The notes under the pieces: model-generated
Told to the model about the DNA's origin: nothing
What the model saw: the letters and a program-made list of their open reading frames with translations, nothing else
Databases searched by the model: none
NCBI GenBank assembly: GCA_001414485.1
Contig: LLEY01000042.1
Coordinates: 124,001-188,000, forward strand
Direction of reading: 5' to 3'
Source: Calycina herbarum
Lineage: Eukaryota; Ascomycota; Leotiomycetes; Helotiales; Pezizellaceae
DNA length: 64,000 nucleotides
Made by a program: the position numbers and the translations under genes
In this document: one piece after another, positions 23,751-33,830 of the stretch
How the letters are laid out: every line of letters starts with the position of its first letter
Numbering within the stretch: position 1 is the stretch's first letter

Positions 23751-24500
23751 CCGAAAAAAGGGTTCTTGAAGGCAGAGGAGAACGAAATCTGGCGTGGCGC
23801 CCATCGGGATAGAAATACCAGGCCTTCCTTTAGTGAGCATACCTTAGGCTGGGTTCAAAGGCGGCTACGCGCCAGCTAAGCCCGGTCCCATATGTCTGAT
23901 TTGTTCTCGGTGCTAATGTCAGATTTCGGTGAAACGCCAGTAAAAAAGATACCTTAATTTTCAGATGTTGCGTCAGCCTCATTCACCACACAATTCACAA
24001 TGAAAACGGTTATTAATAAATCTCGGCGTGCTAGTTATTGCATAGTTCGAGAGATTATCCCAGTGGTTCAAGAACAAGCGTTCAACTGTCCTAAAACTCT
24101 CATTTCATTTTCTCATTTTTAATTCTTGTCATTTTCCGTTGTGCAAGCCCTAAGCGAATGGAGTGTATCGTCCAATTATAAACCCTCACAAATAGACATT
24201 TGTTTAACACGTAAATGCAAATATCTGCTGTCACATTGCTTCTACAATTAAGCGAACAGTAAACAAATTAAGATGAGGAGAGTAATCACGTGCAATACGG
24301 TAGTCGGAACGTTGCATTGACGCAATCGCGACCGCGAAATCTTTCTCGCTTGAAATTCATAGCCAGCAGCAACCTGATAACATCGAGCTCTGCCAAACCC
24401 CCGACGAATCTCTTTAGCCAACTCTTCGTCTTCCGCATAATAAATAAAGCATCCGCACATCGAGTATCATCCTCGGGATAGCTTCACCTATACCACAATC
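23751..24500 (+). promoter_or_regulatory. former shared promoter region upstream of CCT7
   Basis: No gene is supported in these 750 bp. Before the transposon arrived they joined 1766-1795 directly, so this region lay between two head-to-head genes, the membrane protein to the left and CCT7 to the right. Base composition returns to normal immediately after the inverted repeat. I see no confident core promoter motif. Confidence 0.5.
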
Positions 24501-26344
24501 ATGTCTTTCGGTGGCCAGACACCAACTATTATTGTGCTGAAAGAGGGTTAGTCAGTCAACAGCTCGAAAATATTTATAGAGCTTTTAAAACTGACATTTT
24601 CATTGTCCACAGGCACGGATTCATCCCAGGGAAAAGGTCAAATCATCTCGAATATCAATGCTTGTTTAGCTGTGCAAGCTACGATCCGAAGTACTCTGGG
24701 GCCTTATGGTGGAGATTTGTTACTTGTGGATGAGAATGGCAGACAAACCATCACAAACGATGGCGCAACTGTTATGAAGGTATGCGAACAAGGCGGCATC
24801 ATTCCAGGACTTGGGAACTGATGAGAGATAGCTCCTGGATATCGTACACCCCGCAGCCCGAATCCTCACAGACATCGCGAGATCGCAGGACGCCGAGGTT
24901 GGAGATGGCACAACATCCGTGGTTGTCCTTGCAGGAGAGATTTTGAAGGAGATAAAGGAACATGTTGAACAAGGAATCAGCTCGCAAACCATCATCAAGG
25001 GCCTGCGGAGAGCATCGACCATGGCGGTTAATAAAATCAAGGAAATTGCTGTCAACACTAGTGAGGGCAACAAAAGGGAGACCTTAAGTAAATTGGCTGC
25101 TACAGCAATGAGCAGTAAATTGATCAAGAGAAATACCCCATTCTTCACCAAGAGTAAGGCTTCAGATTGTATATTTGGAAGAGGAAATTGGCTAACATTT
25201 CACAGTGGTCGTTGATGCCGTTCTTTCCCTTGACCAGGAGGACCTCAACGAAAATCTTATCGGAATTAAGAAAATCCCCGGTGGTTCATTGACCGATTCT
25301 CTCTTCGTCAACGGTGTCGCATTCAAGAAGACGTTCTCATACGCTGGTTTCGAACAACAACCAAAAACCTTCAAGAACCCAAAAATCGTCTGCCTAAACG
25401 TCGAGCTCGAGCTCAAATCTGAGAAAGACAACGCCGAAGTCCGAGTCGAACAAGTTTCCGAATACCAAGCTATTGTCGATGCAGAATGGCAGATTATTTA
25501 CAACAAGATGGAGGCTCTATACAAGACTGGTGCCAAGGTTGTGCTTTCTAAACTCCCTATTGGTGATTTAGCAACACAGTACTTTGCAGACCGTGATATT
25601 TTCTGCGCAGGACGGGTGTCGGCTGGTGATCTTGAGCGTGTTATCCAAGCAACTGGAGGATCCATACAATCCACCTGTTCTGATATCCACCCTGAGCATC
25701 TCGGAACTTGCGGTACTTTCGATGAGCGTCAAATCGGTGGGGAGCGTTTCAATTTCTTCGAGGATTGCCCAGAAGCACAAACATGTACGCTTGTGCTACG
25801 TGGTGGTGCCGAGCAATTCATTGCTGAAGTTGAGCGTTCTCTTCACGATGCTATCATGATTGTCAAGCGTGCTATCAAGAACAACACCATCGTTGCTGGA
25901 GGCGGTGCATGTGAAATGGAAGTCTCAGCATACCTCCACCGTTATGCCGATAAGAACGTACCACATAAACAACAAGCCATCATCAAGTCCTTCGCCAAAG
26001 CTTTAGAGGTTATCCCTCGCCAACTTTGCGACAATGCTGGATTTGACGCAACCGACATCCTCAACAAGTTACGCGTTGAGCACAGAAAGGGAAATATTTG
26101 GGCAGGTGTGGATTTTGTTAACGAAGGTGTTCGAGACAATCTCGAGGCTTTCGTGTGGGAGCCAGCGTTGGTAAAGGTTAATGCAATCCAGGCTGCAACA
26201 GAAGCCAGTTGTTTGATTTTGAGTGTCGATGAGACGATCCGAAATGAGGAGAGCGCGGCGCCTCAAGCTCCTCAGCGAGGTTTACCGCCTGGAGCAGCGC
26301 AGAGGGCAATTAGAGGTAGAGGCCGGGGAATGCCAAGACGGTGA
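24501..26344 (+). CDS. CCT7: T-complex protein 1 subunit eta (chaperonin CCT7)
   Basis: One of eight subunits of the cytosolic chaperonin CCT/TRiC, which folds actin, tubulin and WD-repeat proteins with ATP. Four exons: 24501-24546, 24613-24779, 24832-25153 and 25206-26344, 557 residues, the usual size. The start reads [20 protein letters not shown], characteristic of eta. The nucleotide-binding motif GDGTTSVVV is at residues 95-103. Other signatures are [25 protein letters not shown] across the third intron and [10 protein letters not shown] near residue 410. The C-terminus ends in a Gly/Arg tail (GRGRGMPRR). Introns are 66, 52 and 52 bp. The second intron contains an in-frame TGA, so splicing is required. 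Confidence 0.95.
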
Positions 26345-27039
26345 AGAGGGTGGAGAGGAAGAAAATTTTAGGGGAATAATGAATTGGGAGAAACGTACCA
26401 TCTGAAGCCCAAAAAGATCATAAATTTGTGACGAATGATTGGGTGGGTGGGGGTGTGTTCTTCTGTATGGTATGTATGATATTATACATGATGAGATGAT
26501 GAGATTATTGAAGTGGGGATTTGCTAGAATAGCTGTCTCATAATTCTACCTCTTGATTCTTCATTTCCTGGTTCTTTCAATTTCCTTCCAAATTCATTAT
26601 GGCGTGCATTTCCAGTATTTTTGAGGTCACTTCAAAGGAAGTGATGCCAAAAATATGGCACTAGACATTACGCTAGATTATTAGTTAGGTTCGAGGCTCT
26701 TTTGTAGGGCTATTTATGCGCTTAGTTTTGGACCGTCCGCTGCCAAAAAAGAGACGGCTTCTTCGACCAGAGTCTTGGAGCGTCCAACGTCGTTTATGAT
26801 GCCTGAATGGAAGCCTTTTTGCTAGCGTTTGTTAAAATCAAATACTTTCCCGACTTTCTCGTATTTCTTCTCTTCTCTTCGTCCAAGTATTTCGCATATC
26901 GTTTGTTCGCTGTATATCGATATATATCCATGTTCAACGTCGTCGACTTCAAGCTCACAGCTGCCTGTCTGCGCCTTCTCTCTCGAGTTTCCAAAAACAC
27001 AAAAGCTCCTTCCGAATCCTTCCAAATCCGAAAGTAAAG
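26345..27039. other. intergenic: CCT7 3' end and leader of the next gene
   Basis: No gene recognised. Short overlapping frames at 26790-27040 have no family resemblance and probably lie in the 5' leader of the gene at 27040. Confidence 0.5.
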
Positions 27040-28128
27040 ATGGCGCCCATCCCCATCAGATCAATTTCCAACTACGATTATGCCGATTGGCTTCATGTCA
27101 TTCATCCCGATACGGAAGGAACCTCTCACGCGCCTGCCGAACACAGAGAACAACCACGCAGCATTGGCGTTACGCCAACCAACGCTTGCCGGGACAAACT
27201 TCTTCAGGATCGTGCTACCATTTGTGTGCACAATTCTGGCTCTGGTACTGGTACTTTTGGGAAGAGAAATGTAACGCAAGCTGGCGGACTAGGAAAGAGA
27301 TTAACATTTACACGCACATGGAAAGAATGGTGGGCCCATCATTGGCACCAGTCTAAAGAGTTTTTTCATCATTCAGGCTCTAAGGGCGAGATAAATTCGA
27401 AGAGGGGAGCTGGTAATTTAGTGAATGGAAATGGCACAGCACCAGCTGTTGAAGGGGAGAAGCATTCGAACGAACGCCATTTCGGAGAATGGATTAAAAA
27501 TACCTACCACAAGATGGTGGAATGGATTCAATCTTCAAAGCCGGAGCCGGGAACTGTTGCCGTCAATTGGAAGAGGCGTATCAGGGATTTAAAGAATGGA
27601 AGTACCACAACACCAATTGTTAAAGCAGACAAGAAGACGAAACACTACGGTTTCAGATGGATTGAAAAGGATTGGCACAAGATCAATGATTGGGTTCAGT
27701 CTTGGAAGCCGGAGTATGAGCCGGGAGATGTTGCCGTCAATTGGAAGAGGGAAAAGGGCGTCGAAGTGACCCAAAACTTTGACGCACCTCAATCTATCAC
27801 CAGTGATCCCTCTAATATTACGGAATTCGCTCATTTTGCTCTTCACGACATTTCTTCGAAGAATACAAACCTCACCTATCCAGTTAATCTTCTCAACGGA
27901 ACGAATATGACAAGTGGTAATGCTACTCACCACTCCGCCTTCTCGGGCTTTCATTTTGTCGAGGCACAATCGGTTGATGGTATTATACCTTTGGGAATCC
28001 CGAACTATGCGTTTGCATTTAGGGATTCGGAATTGGATAAAATTGTTGGGTGTTTCTTCGCGGGGGTCTTTGTGTTTTTTGGTATCAAGTGGGGTTTGGA
28101 CGTTTTAAAGGCTAGGAGGAGATGTTAG
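27040..28128 (+). CDS. hypothetical protein with Trp-rich repeats and C-terminal membrane anchor
   Basis: A 362-codon single exon; I do not recognise a family. The ATG at 27040 has a good context (GTAAAGATGG). The centre holds two copies of a unit of about 60 residues: HFGEWIKNTYHKMVEWIQSS with TVAVNWKRR, and HYGFRWIEKDWHKINDWVQS with DVAVNWKRE. A weaker third match (RTWKEWWAHHWHQSKEFFHH) precedes them. The C-terminus has one membrane segment (IVGCFFAGVFVFFGIKWGL) followed by basic KARRRC, a tail-anchor-like arrangement. The first 80 codons are less certain, because another frame there (27080-27274) encodes a clean hydrophobic helix. The nearest neighbour is CCT7 on the same strand. Confidence 0.65.
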   Translation: MAPIPIRSISNYDYADWLHVIHPDTEGTSHAPAEHREQPRSIGVTPTNACRDKLLQDRATICVHNSGSGTGTFGKRNVTQAGGLGKRLTFTRTWKEWWAHHWHQSKEFFHHSGSKGEINSKRGAGNLVNGNGTAPAVEGEKHSNERHFGEWIKNTYHKMVEWIQSSKPEPGTVAVNWKRRIRDLKNGSTTTPIVKADKKTKHYGFRWIEKDWHKINDWVQSWKPEYEPGDVAVNWKREKGVEVTQNFDAPQSITSDPSNITEFAHFALHDISSKNTNLTYPVNLLNGTNMTSGNATHHSAFSGFHFVEAQSVDGIIPLGIPNYAFAFRDSELDKIVGCFFAGVFVFFGIKWGLDVLKARRRC

Positions 28129-29436
28129 GGGTTGAGGGCTGTTGAGGTTCAAGTCTGGAGGAATATGGGATAGCAAGGGTCCGTTTGGGATTGCTTTGGG
28201 GCGTTCTTGTTTTGGGCGGGAAATTGAATTCCATCACCGAGAGAAGGGGTGCTGTATCTTTATACTCCCTCTACGGATTTTACGTTTAGTTGCTCTTCTA
28301 TTGAATCAACGAATATAGTACTCATGAGAAGAATGTCCTATTACGATTTATATGCCGACGGGACGGGCATCGTGAGGGTGACTTTCGCTTAAATTAGGGG
28401 TAACCTGCCCAGTTAAAAAATTAGTTTGAAAATCGTGGTTTGATCAAGTGGACACTTCCATGTTCACATATGAAATTAAGAGCTGTTTAGAACAGGTTTA
28501 TTGTTGTTTATGGAGGCTGTGATTTCGTAGGTATGGTGGTGTATGAAAGAGTTAGTTGATCTCAGTCACCCAATTTACCCTTGTACGAAATAGTTTAGAA
28601 TAATAAGGAGTATTGTTCGAGAAAGTTTACAATATTTAAAAACCACTTTCCTTAATTGTTATAGCCTTCTCGAGTAATGGGTATAGTGAAGCGAGCTTGT
28701 CTCATAATAAGATAAAGGGGGCGAGAGAGCAATGGCCAAACTTCTTACTGGAGCAAATTGAAGAACGATATTTTAATCTAGGAGGTTCAGATTTCGGAAT
28801 TCGGAGTAAGTAAGATCTAATTGTATCTGTCTAAGTCCTGTCCTCCCACGCGGTTGCGCATGCTACCATGGGCACAAATTTAAATTCACACTATGATACG
28901 TGGAGCAAGTCTAAAATAGAATTTATTTGGAAGTTCTGCAGGGTTTATTTCTGCAAGTTAATTCACAAGGAGACAGCAGAAGTGCAAAATGGTTGAATGC
29001 AAGATAAATACGCTGTCAATTGAAAGTACTATAAAGCAAAGAACTAACAGATCTGTCGTAATAGATGTTTGCATCATAGATCCATGGTAAATGGTCATGT
29101 CCGATCCTCAAACGTAATTTGATAAGCCCAGAAGGAAATTCGTAACAAAGCATCGTTCTCCCCGAGCAATTCCGTTGCCTATCCTGCTCGCCCTCAACAT
29201 CCGAAATCAAATAACTCGGTAGGAAAACGCGAAGGAAAATTGCATTGATGCGGCGTATACTTAAAGAAAAGTTAACGTTTAGATCCGTCGACAGATAGCT
29301 GCCAACGTATAATAATTCCTAAGTTCGAACTGAACGTAATCAAAATAACCCCCCTTGGTCCAAGAATCGCAAAATTGAAACTTGTACTCATTTGTAGACT
29401 CGAATGCTGCTCTCATGGAGTTTGGGCCGGTGAAAA
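28129..29436. other. intergenic, no gene seen
   Basis: About 1.3 kb between converging genes. The only frame over 60 codons (29016-29210, minus) has no recognisable features. I see no RNA gene or repeat. Confidence 0.5.
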
Positions 29437-31000
29437 TCATTCGAAATTATCTCTGAGGGTGTTCTGGATTCTTTCGAGGTCTCTGCTGAAGGCCGATCTT
29501 GAATTGGAGGAGACATTTCCGATGATATTGACCTTCACATTATGTTCAACGGTATAGGTTTTTGCGTAATGGATTCTGGATGCCTTGTCCAGTTTTTCTC
29601 GAGCAGTGTTCACCGTGATTTCGATGGGCGTGTTGGGGAGCTGCTGTTCGCCGTCAACGTGAGGTACAGATGTGCCCCTGACGTATACCACCGCGTGCTC
29701 GCCCGCTTTCACGCCTGTTTTCAGGGTGGCTTGATGTTGATAGGTGAGAATCGGACTGTAATACTTTTGTCAATGACCTGGGGTTAGAAGATTGAGAGAA
29801 GCAGTACTAACACGCAATGGCTGTAGCCTTGGCCGACCCTTATCACGACGAACCGCCTTATCTTGGTATAGAATGTATCTCTACCTATCTCGTGAGGTTG
29901 TTCGGTGACAAACGTCTTGGTCGTGTCGCCCGAGTATGAGTTCTCGCCTCTGGGTTCAGTCCACAAGACTTTAAACACTGTTCCACGCTTGAAATCTTGG
30001 GATTTATGGGTTTTGAATTCTTTGGGCAAGTTAGAATCACTATATTGTGAAGGAGATTCGACCTACTTGGATCACGACTCTCAAATTCATTCTTCTTACC
30101 CGTGCCTGTGATCAAACGCGGTGTGACATTCTCACTTGCACCGCCGTGATAGGCATTCGAATTTTGGAAGTTGTCTGAAGGATGTTAGTCCTGATCAAAA
30201 GAGAAGGCTATTGAGTTCACCGTTGTCAGAGGGATAGGGACCTGATGGCCCGGCAAATGATGTGCTCATGGGATTAGGGTAGTAAGGTGAGGTGGTCGAT
30301 GTATTATGAATAGGGGTGGGAAAGTAAGGAGTGTTTTGCGCGGCGGCCGGTGTTGGGAATTGAGCATATCCACTTTGTCCAACTTGTTGTCTGTACCCAC
30401 TGGTATTTGTTGAATAAGAGGGTGTACTGTAGCTGCTATGGGAAGTTCCGATAGTGTTGGTTCCGGAGCCCGATGAAGCCGTAATTGGTGCAGCATAGTC
30501 TGTTGAAGCCGTTCTCGATGTAGAATATCCTTTAACGAAGGAAAGTTAGACAGAAGAAACCACGAAGAACTGCTTGAGGGCTAACCACTTGAATGGCCCA
30601 GACTGGTGCCTGCTAAAGTACTTGTCAAAGTATCCACCTGCGGTTGCTCTTGTCTTGTGTCATATCCATCTGCTGGCGCACGATAGTCATAGGTAGTGTT
30701 TTGTGTATAGTTTTCCGTGGCAGAGGATGAGCTTTCTGCCGGTATGAATCGTGGCGTTTCACCATTATAGTCATCATACTCGGCTAGGACGAATCAGTAT
30801 AAAGTTAAGGGTGAAATATAGTAGCGGGGTTCCGTTGACTTACTTTGGCCGTTTGTGCCTGTCCTCCAACGATAGTATCTCCCGTCATTGTTTGGATATT
30901 TGACCCATTCAGACCAAGCAGTAGGTAATTGGCTATGACTCTGTCCGCTGGAGCTAGCCCTTTCCTTGTCCTTGGACTTGTGATGGTGTTTTGGTCCCAT
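29437..31000 (-). CDS. DUF6590 domain protein with Trp-rich N-terminal motif
   Basis: The six-exon model gives 414 residues: 31000-30844, 30783-30586, 30529-30242, 30174-30100, 30019-29812 and 29755-29437. The fourth intron uses a TTCTAACTTG branch point and the acceptor CCCAAAG. The N-terminus has a basic start (MGPKHHHKSKDKE) and the motif AWSEWVKYPN..YYRWRTGTNGQ. A Ser/Thr/Tyr/Pro-rich linker follows. The C-terminal DUF6590 domain reads FKRGTVFKVLWTEP, RRFVVIRVGQGYSHCVPILT, AGEHAVVYVRG and YAKTYTVEHNVKV. DUF6590 is a fungal domain of unknown function. A paralogue with the same two modules lies at 37872-41063. Function and localisation cannot be read from the sequence. Confidence 0.8.
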
Positions 31001-31462
31001 TGTTGAGAGGGATGGAAAAGAAATGATGGATGGCTTAAAAAATCAGCTCTCAAACTAAGCGACACATTCCGGGGGCAATTGCGCCGGGCATAAATAGACC
31101 AAGTATGCGGCTCTTTTGGAATCCACTTGGTTTCTTTGATACACTCGCGTCGACCGGGTGTGGGGGAGGGAAAGCAACCGCTTCCCCATCCCTTCCTCAG
31201 TTGGATTAGCGTAACAACGCTGAGTGCTATATCAACCTTATTGGGTCCACTGAATAATAAACCATGTATAACTGCACGAATGCAGTGTTCTATTGTGTGT
31301 GCTTGTGTGTGCTTTGAATGGGTGGGCGAAGGGACGGATTGTGTGGTTTTGTGTACAGGGAGACCCCTGCAAACCCGGCGTGCTGGCCGCCCTAAGGTTA
31401 GCGAGCATTAGCGAGAGAATTCCCTGAGCCTGAAATCGGGAATCTAGAGACGAGATATAGGT

Positions 31463-31489
31463 GGCTTCGGGGCTTCGGGGCTTCGGGGC
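31463..31489. repeat. short GGCTTCGGG tandem repeat
   Basis: Three copies of an 8-9 bp GC-rich unit between two genes. It is probably a simple repeat. Confidence 0.6.
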
Positions 31490-31634
31490 CTGCCTCCCTG
31501 CGTTGGTTGGTGGAACGAGAACGAGGGAATGCCCCCAGCCGGAATGTGCCCCAAATAGGGGGGTGTCAACGAAATCCATTGGTGAATGGATGACTCTGAA
31601 ATCACCCCCACACATGTTAGGCTTGCCTGATTCT

Positions 31635-31711
31635 CCCTTAAGCCCTTAAGCCTTGAGCCCTTGAGCCTTGAGCTCTTAAGCCTTAAGCCCTTGAGCCCTT
31701 AAGCCCTTGAG
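31635..31711. repeat. tandem array of CC(C)TT(A/G)AG units
   Basis: About ten imperfect copies of a 7-8 bp unit alternating TTAAG and TTGAG, about 210 bp upstream of the coding start at 31923. Each TTAAG-type unit contains the palindrome CTTAAG. It lies in the promoter or leader of the downstream gene. Confidence 0.75.
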
Positions 31712-31922
31712 CCTCCCCTTTCTCCCTTCCCTTATGTAGGGCAGTGCCAGTGCCCGTGTTTCTCTTCCTCGCTCCCGCTCCCAACCTGAATTACCCAACG
31801 CAAGCCAGCCTAAGAGCAGATTCCGACATCCCCAATGGGTGTCTAACACAACTTTGCTCGAACAACGAAGAAGACAAACGAAACGGGAGCAACCTTAATC
31901 GAACGACCTCATTGGAAGTCCC

Positions 31923-33830
31923 GTGATGCCCAATACACCACGTGGCGTGCGGTCTCCACAATTCTTCTTGGATGGGTCGTCTCAGCATTCGCGGGCGACG
32001 ACAGGAGAACAACACACGCTGCGCGGATATGAACATGGGAAAGACACAGCTGCCAGAAATTGGGAGCCCCCGGAGGAATGGGGACACGATAGAACACATA
32101 AGGCGAGGAGCCATCGCTCCTCCCGGTCGCCATCTACCAACGCCAGTTCCGCGCCCACTCGTCGCTCGTCTGCGGCGACGCACAACGAAGAACCTAGGGA
32201 TTGCCACAACTGGTTGCCCCTGACCGAAGACTCAACACGAATCGAGATAGATTTAGGAGGCATGTGTCATAGCCCCGACCTTGGGCGATTCAATGTCCAC
32301 CCAGGATATCTTGCAGGTGGTTTGGAAGAATTGAGAGGGGGAGGGGGAGGAGGAGGTATCGGACGGGGAGGTATCGGATGGGGAGAAGGAGGAGAAAAGC
32401 AGGATGAAGGGAAATGCTCGCTGGGCGAGGCTCCGGAGAGAGACTTCTCGCGACCGAAGACCCCAACAGCCATTCCAACCCACTCGAAGCGCAAATCCCA
32501 ATCTGAGTCCCCAAGACTCCATTTCCAGGCAATGCAGGAACAAAACCTGGCCGGTATATCGAGCCTCCAGCCTTTGATGGACCCTGTCGAGGGTTTCCTG
32601 GAACAGTCGAGCGACGATGAGCCGGATCCGGCGCGTCTCCAAGAAGAGAGGAGGACGCTGAGGAGATCACGCGTAAAACTTGTCAAACTTCATTCACGCC
32701 TCCGCGTCAAACAATATGAGCTGAGACAGAAAGAATTGGCCAAAGTGGGTGCGGATAAATCGTTTATGAAGTTCGTGAGGCAAAACATCGCGAAGCCGCT
32801 CATGCTGTCAGAGGACCCCCTTCAACATTCCGAAACATTGCGTCAAGACTTAGATCAATATTTCCAAGAGATGCAAAAGGCCCGAGATGAATACGGACCC
32901 TTGGAAGACGAATACAATCAGTTGCTCAGATCCTTTGAAGATTTGGAATATCAATTGGAGCGCACAGAGGGTCGGGTATACAATCGCAAAACTCCCAAAC
33001 CCACGACCTTGGATTCCTCTTCATCCTCAGAGTTTTCCCCATCGGATAGCAACTCGGTTTTGGGATTGTCGCTGTCAGACCAAGAACCATACGCCCCCCT
33101 CCATATCGATTACCTCTCTCGGCTTGGGGATCTTGATCTTGCTTTGGAAAAACTTGCCCACATGAACCAAGAGTTTGATACGCTTCACAATGAACAGGAG
33201 ACCAATGCCCGCCTTGGATTTGAATTTGACAAAGGCTTGGAAACATTCTTAGATGGTCTACCGTCGAAGCAGGCTATTCTCAAGGCTGAGATCGCTAACA
33301 TTCAGATTGATGTCGAACAATTACGTGTCCAATGTCTTGAAGCTGGTATTGATCTCGAACCGAGCATTGCGGGTAGTTCAGCTAGCCAGACCCCTGATAT
33401 AAATAAGGATACAGGTGATGTGAAGAGTCTTCTTCGGGAATTTCAGGGGCCGGAAATTGAGTACTTGGATTGCAGTCATAGTATGTTCACTCTAGTCTTA
33501 CCTATCCTGGATGCTGAGAAAAACGTTGAGAAAACATATCCCCTCCAAGATTTGATCACTGAGTTTGACGAAAAAAATAAGAGCGACCGTATCAATCGTT
33601 GGCTTCTGTATGGACTTCGAACGTCCACATTGGACGCCTGTCGTTTTGCACAGTACTCAGTGGATTTCCTTGGCTTTTTTGTCTTGAGTAAACTCCAAAA
33701 TGATCTTCCTGGCTTCAGTTATTTGTCCACTTGGTATACAGATGGTGCCAATATGCCCCCTGGGACCTTCGAGCAAGGACGTACACAATCTTCCAATACT
33801 ACCTCGGTCCTATCCCTAAGGAACTCCTAA
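31923..33830 (+). CDS. large hypothetical protein with coiled coils
   Basis: A 635-codon uninterrupted frame. I recognise no family. The first 200 residues are low in complexity (Ser, Arg, His, a Gly tract GGGGGGG) and probably disordered. Residues of about 240-280 are a charged helix (RTLRRSRVKLVKLHSRLR, QYELRQKELAKV). A second coiled coil follows (EMQKARDEYGPLEDEYNQLL) and a third near 400-470 (LALEKLAHMNQEFDTLHNEQ). The last 130 residues look globular (GPEIEYLDCSHSMFTLVLPI, INRWLLYGLRTSTLDACRFA). The start codon is uncertain: an adjacent ATG and later in-frame ATGs would also fit. Possibly a scaffold or signalling protein, but this is a guess from composition. Confidence 0.7.
   Translation: MMPNTPRGVRSPQFFLDGSSQHSRATTGEQHTLRGYEHGKDTAARNWEPPEEWGHDRTHKARSHRSSRSPSTNASSAPTRRSSAATHNEEPRDCHNWLPLTEDSTRIEIDLGGMCHSPDLGRFNVHPGYLAGGLEELRGGGGGGGIGRGGIGWGEGGEKQDEGKCSLGEAPERDFSRPKTPTAIPTHSKRKSQSESPRLHFQAMQEQNLAGISSLQPLMDPVEGFLEQSSDDEPDPARLQEERRTLRRSRVKLVKLHSRLRVKQYELRQKELAKVGADKSFMKFVRQNIAKPLMLSEDPLQHSETLRQDLDQYFQEMQKARDEYGPLEDEYNQLLRSFEDLEYQLERTEGRVYNRKTPKPTTLDSSSSSEFSPSDSNSVLGLSLSDQEPYAPLHIDYLSRLGDLDLALEKLAHMNQEFDTLHNEQETNARLGFEFDKGLETFLDGLPSKQAILKAEIANIQIDVEQLRVQCLEAGIDLEPSIAGSSASQTPDINKDTGDVKSLLREFQGPEIEYLDCSHSMFTLVLPILDAEKNVEKTYPLQDLITEFDEKNKSDRINRWLLYGLRTSTLDACRFAQYSVDFLGFFVLSKLQNDLPGFSYLSTWYTDGANMPPGTFEQGRTQSSNTTSVLSLRNS

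Noticed and set aside
23756..23860. Open minus-strand frame that would join the membrane-protein gene across the transposon insertion
   Set aside because: The family-like sequence begins at the ATG at 1765, so the upstream match in frame is more likely leader sequence open by chance.
26829..27356. 175-codon frame overlapping the hypothetical gene
   Set aside because: It starts in the leader, is low-complexity, and competes with the frame that holds the repeats and membrane anchor.
32253..32686. Three overlapping minus-strand frames over 120 codons
   Set aside because: They are shadows of the Gly/Ser/Pro-rich part of the coiled-coil gene on the plus strand.
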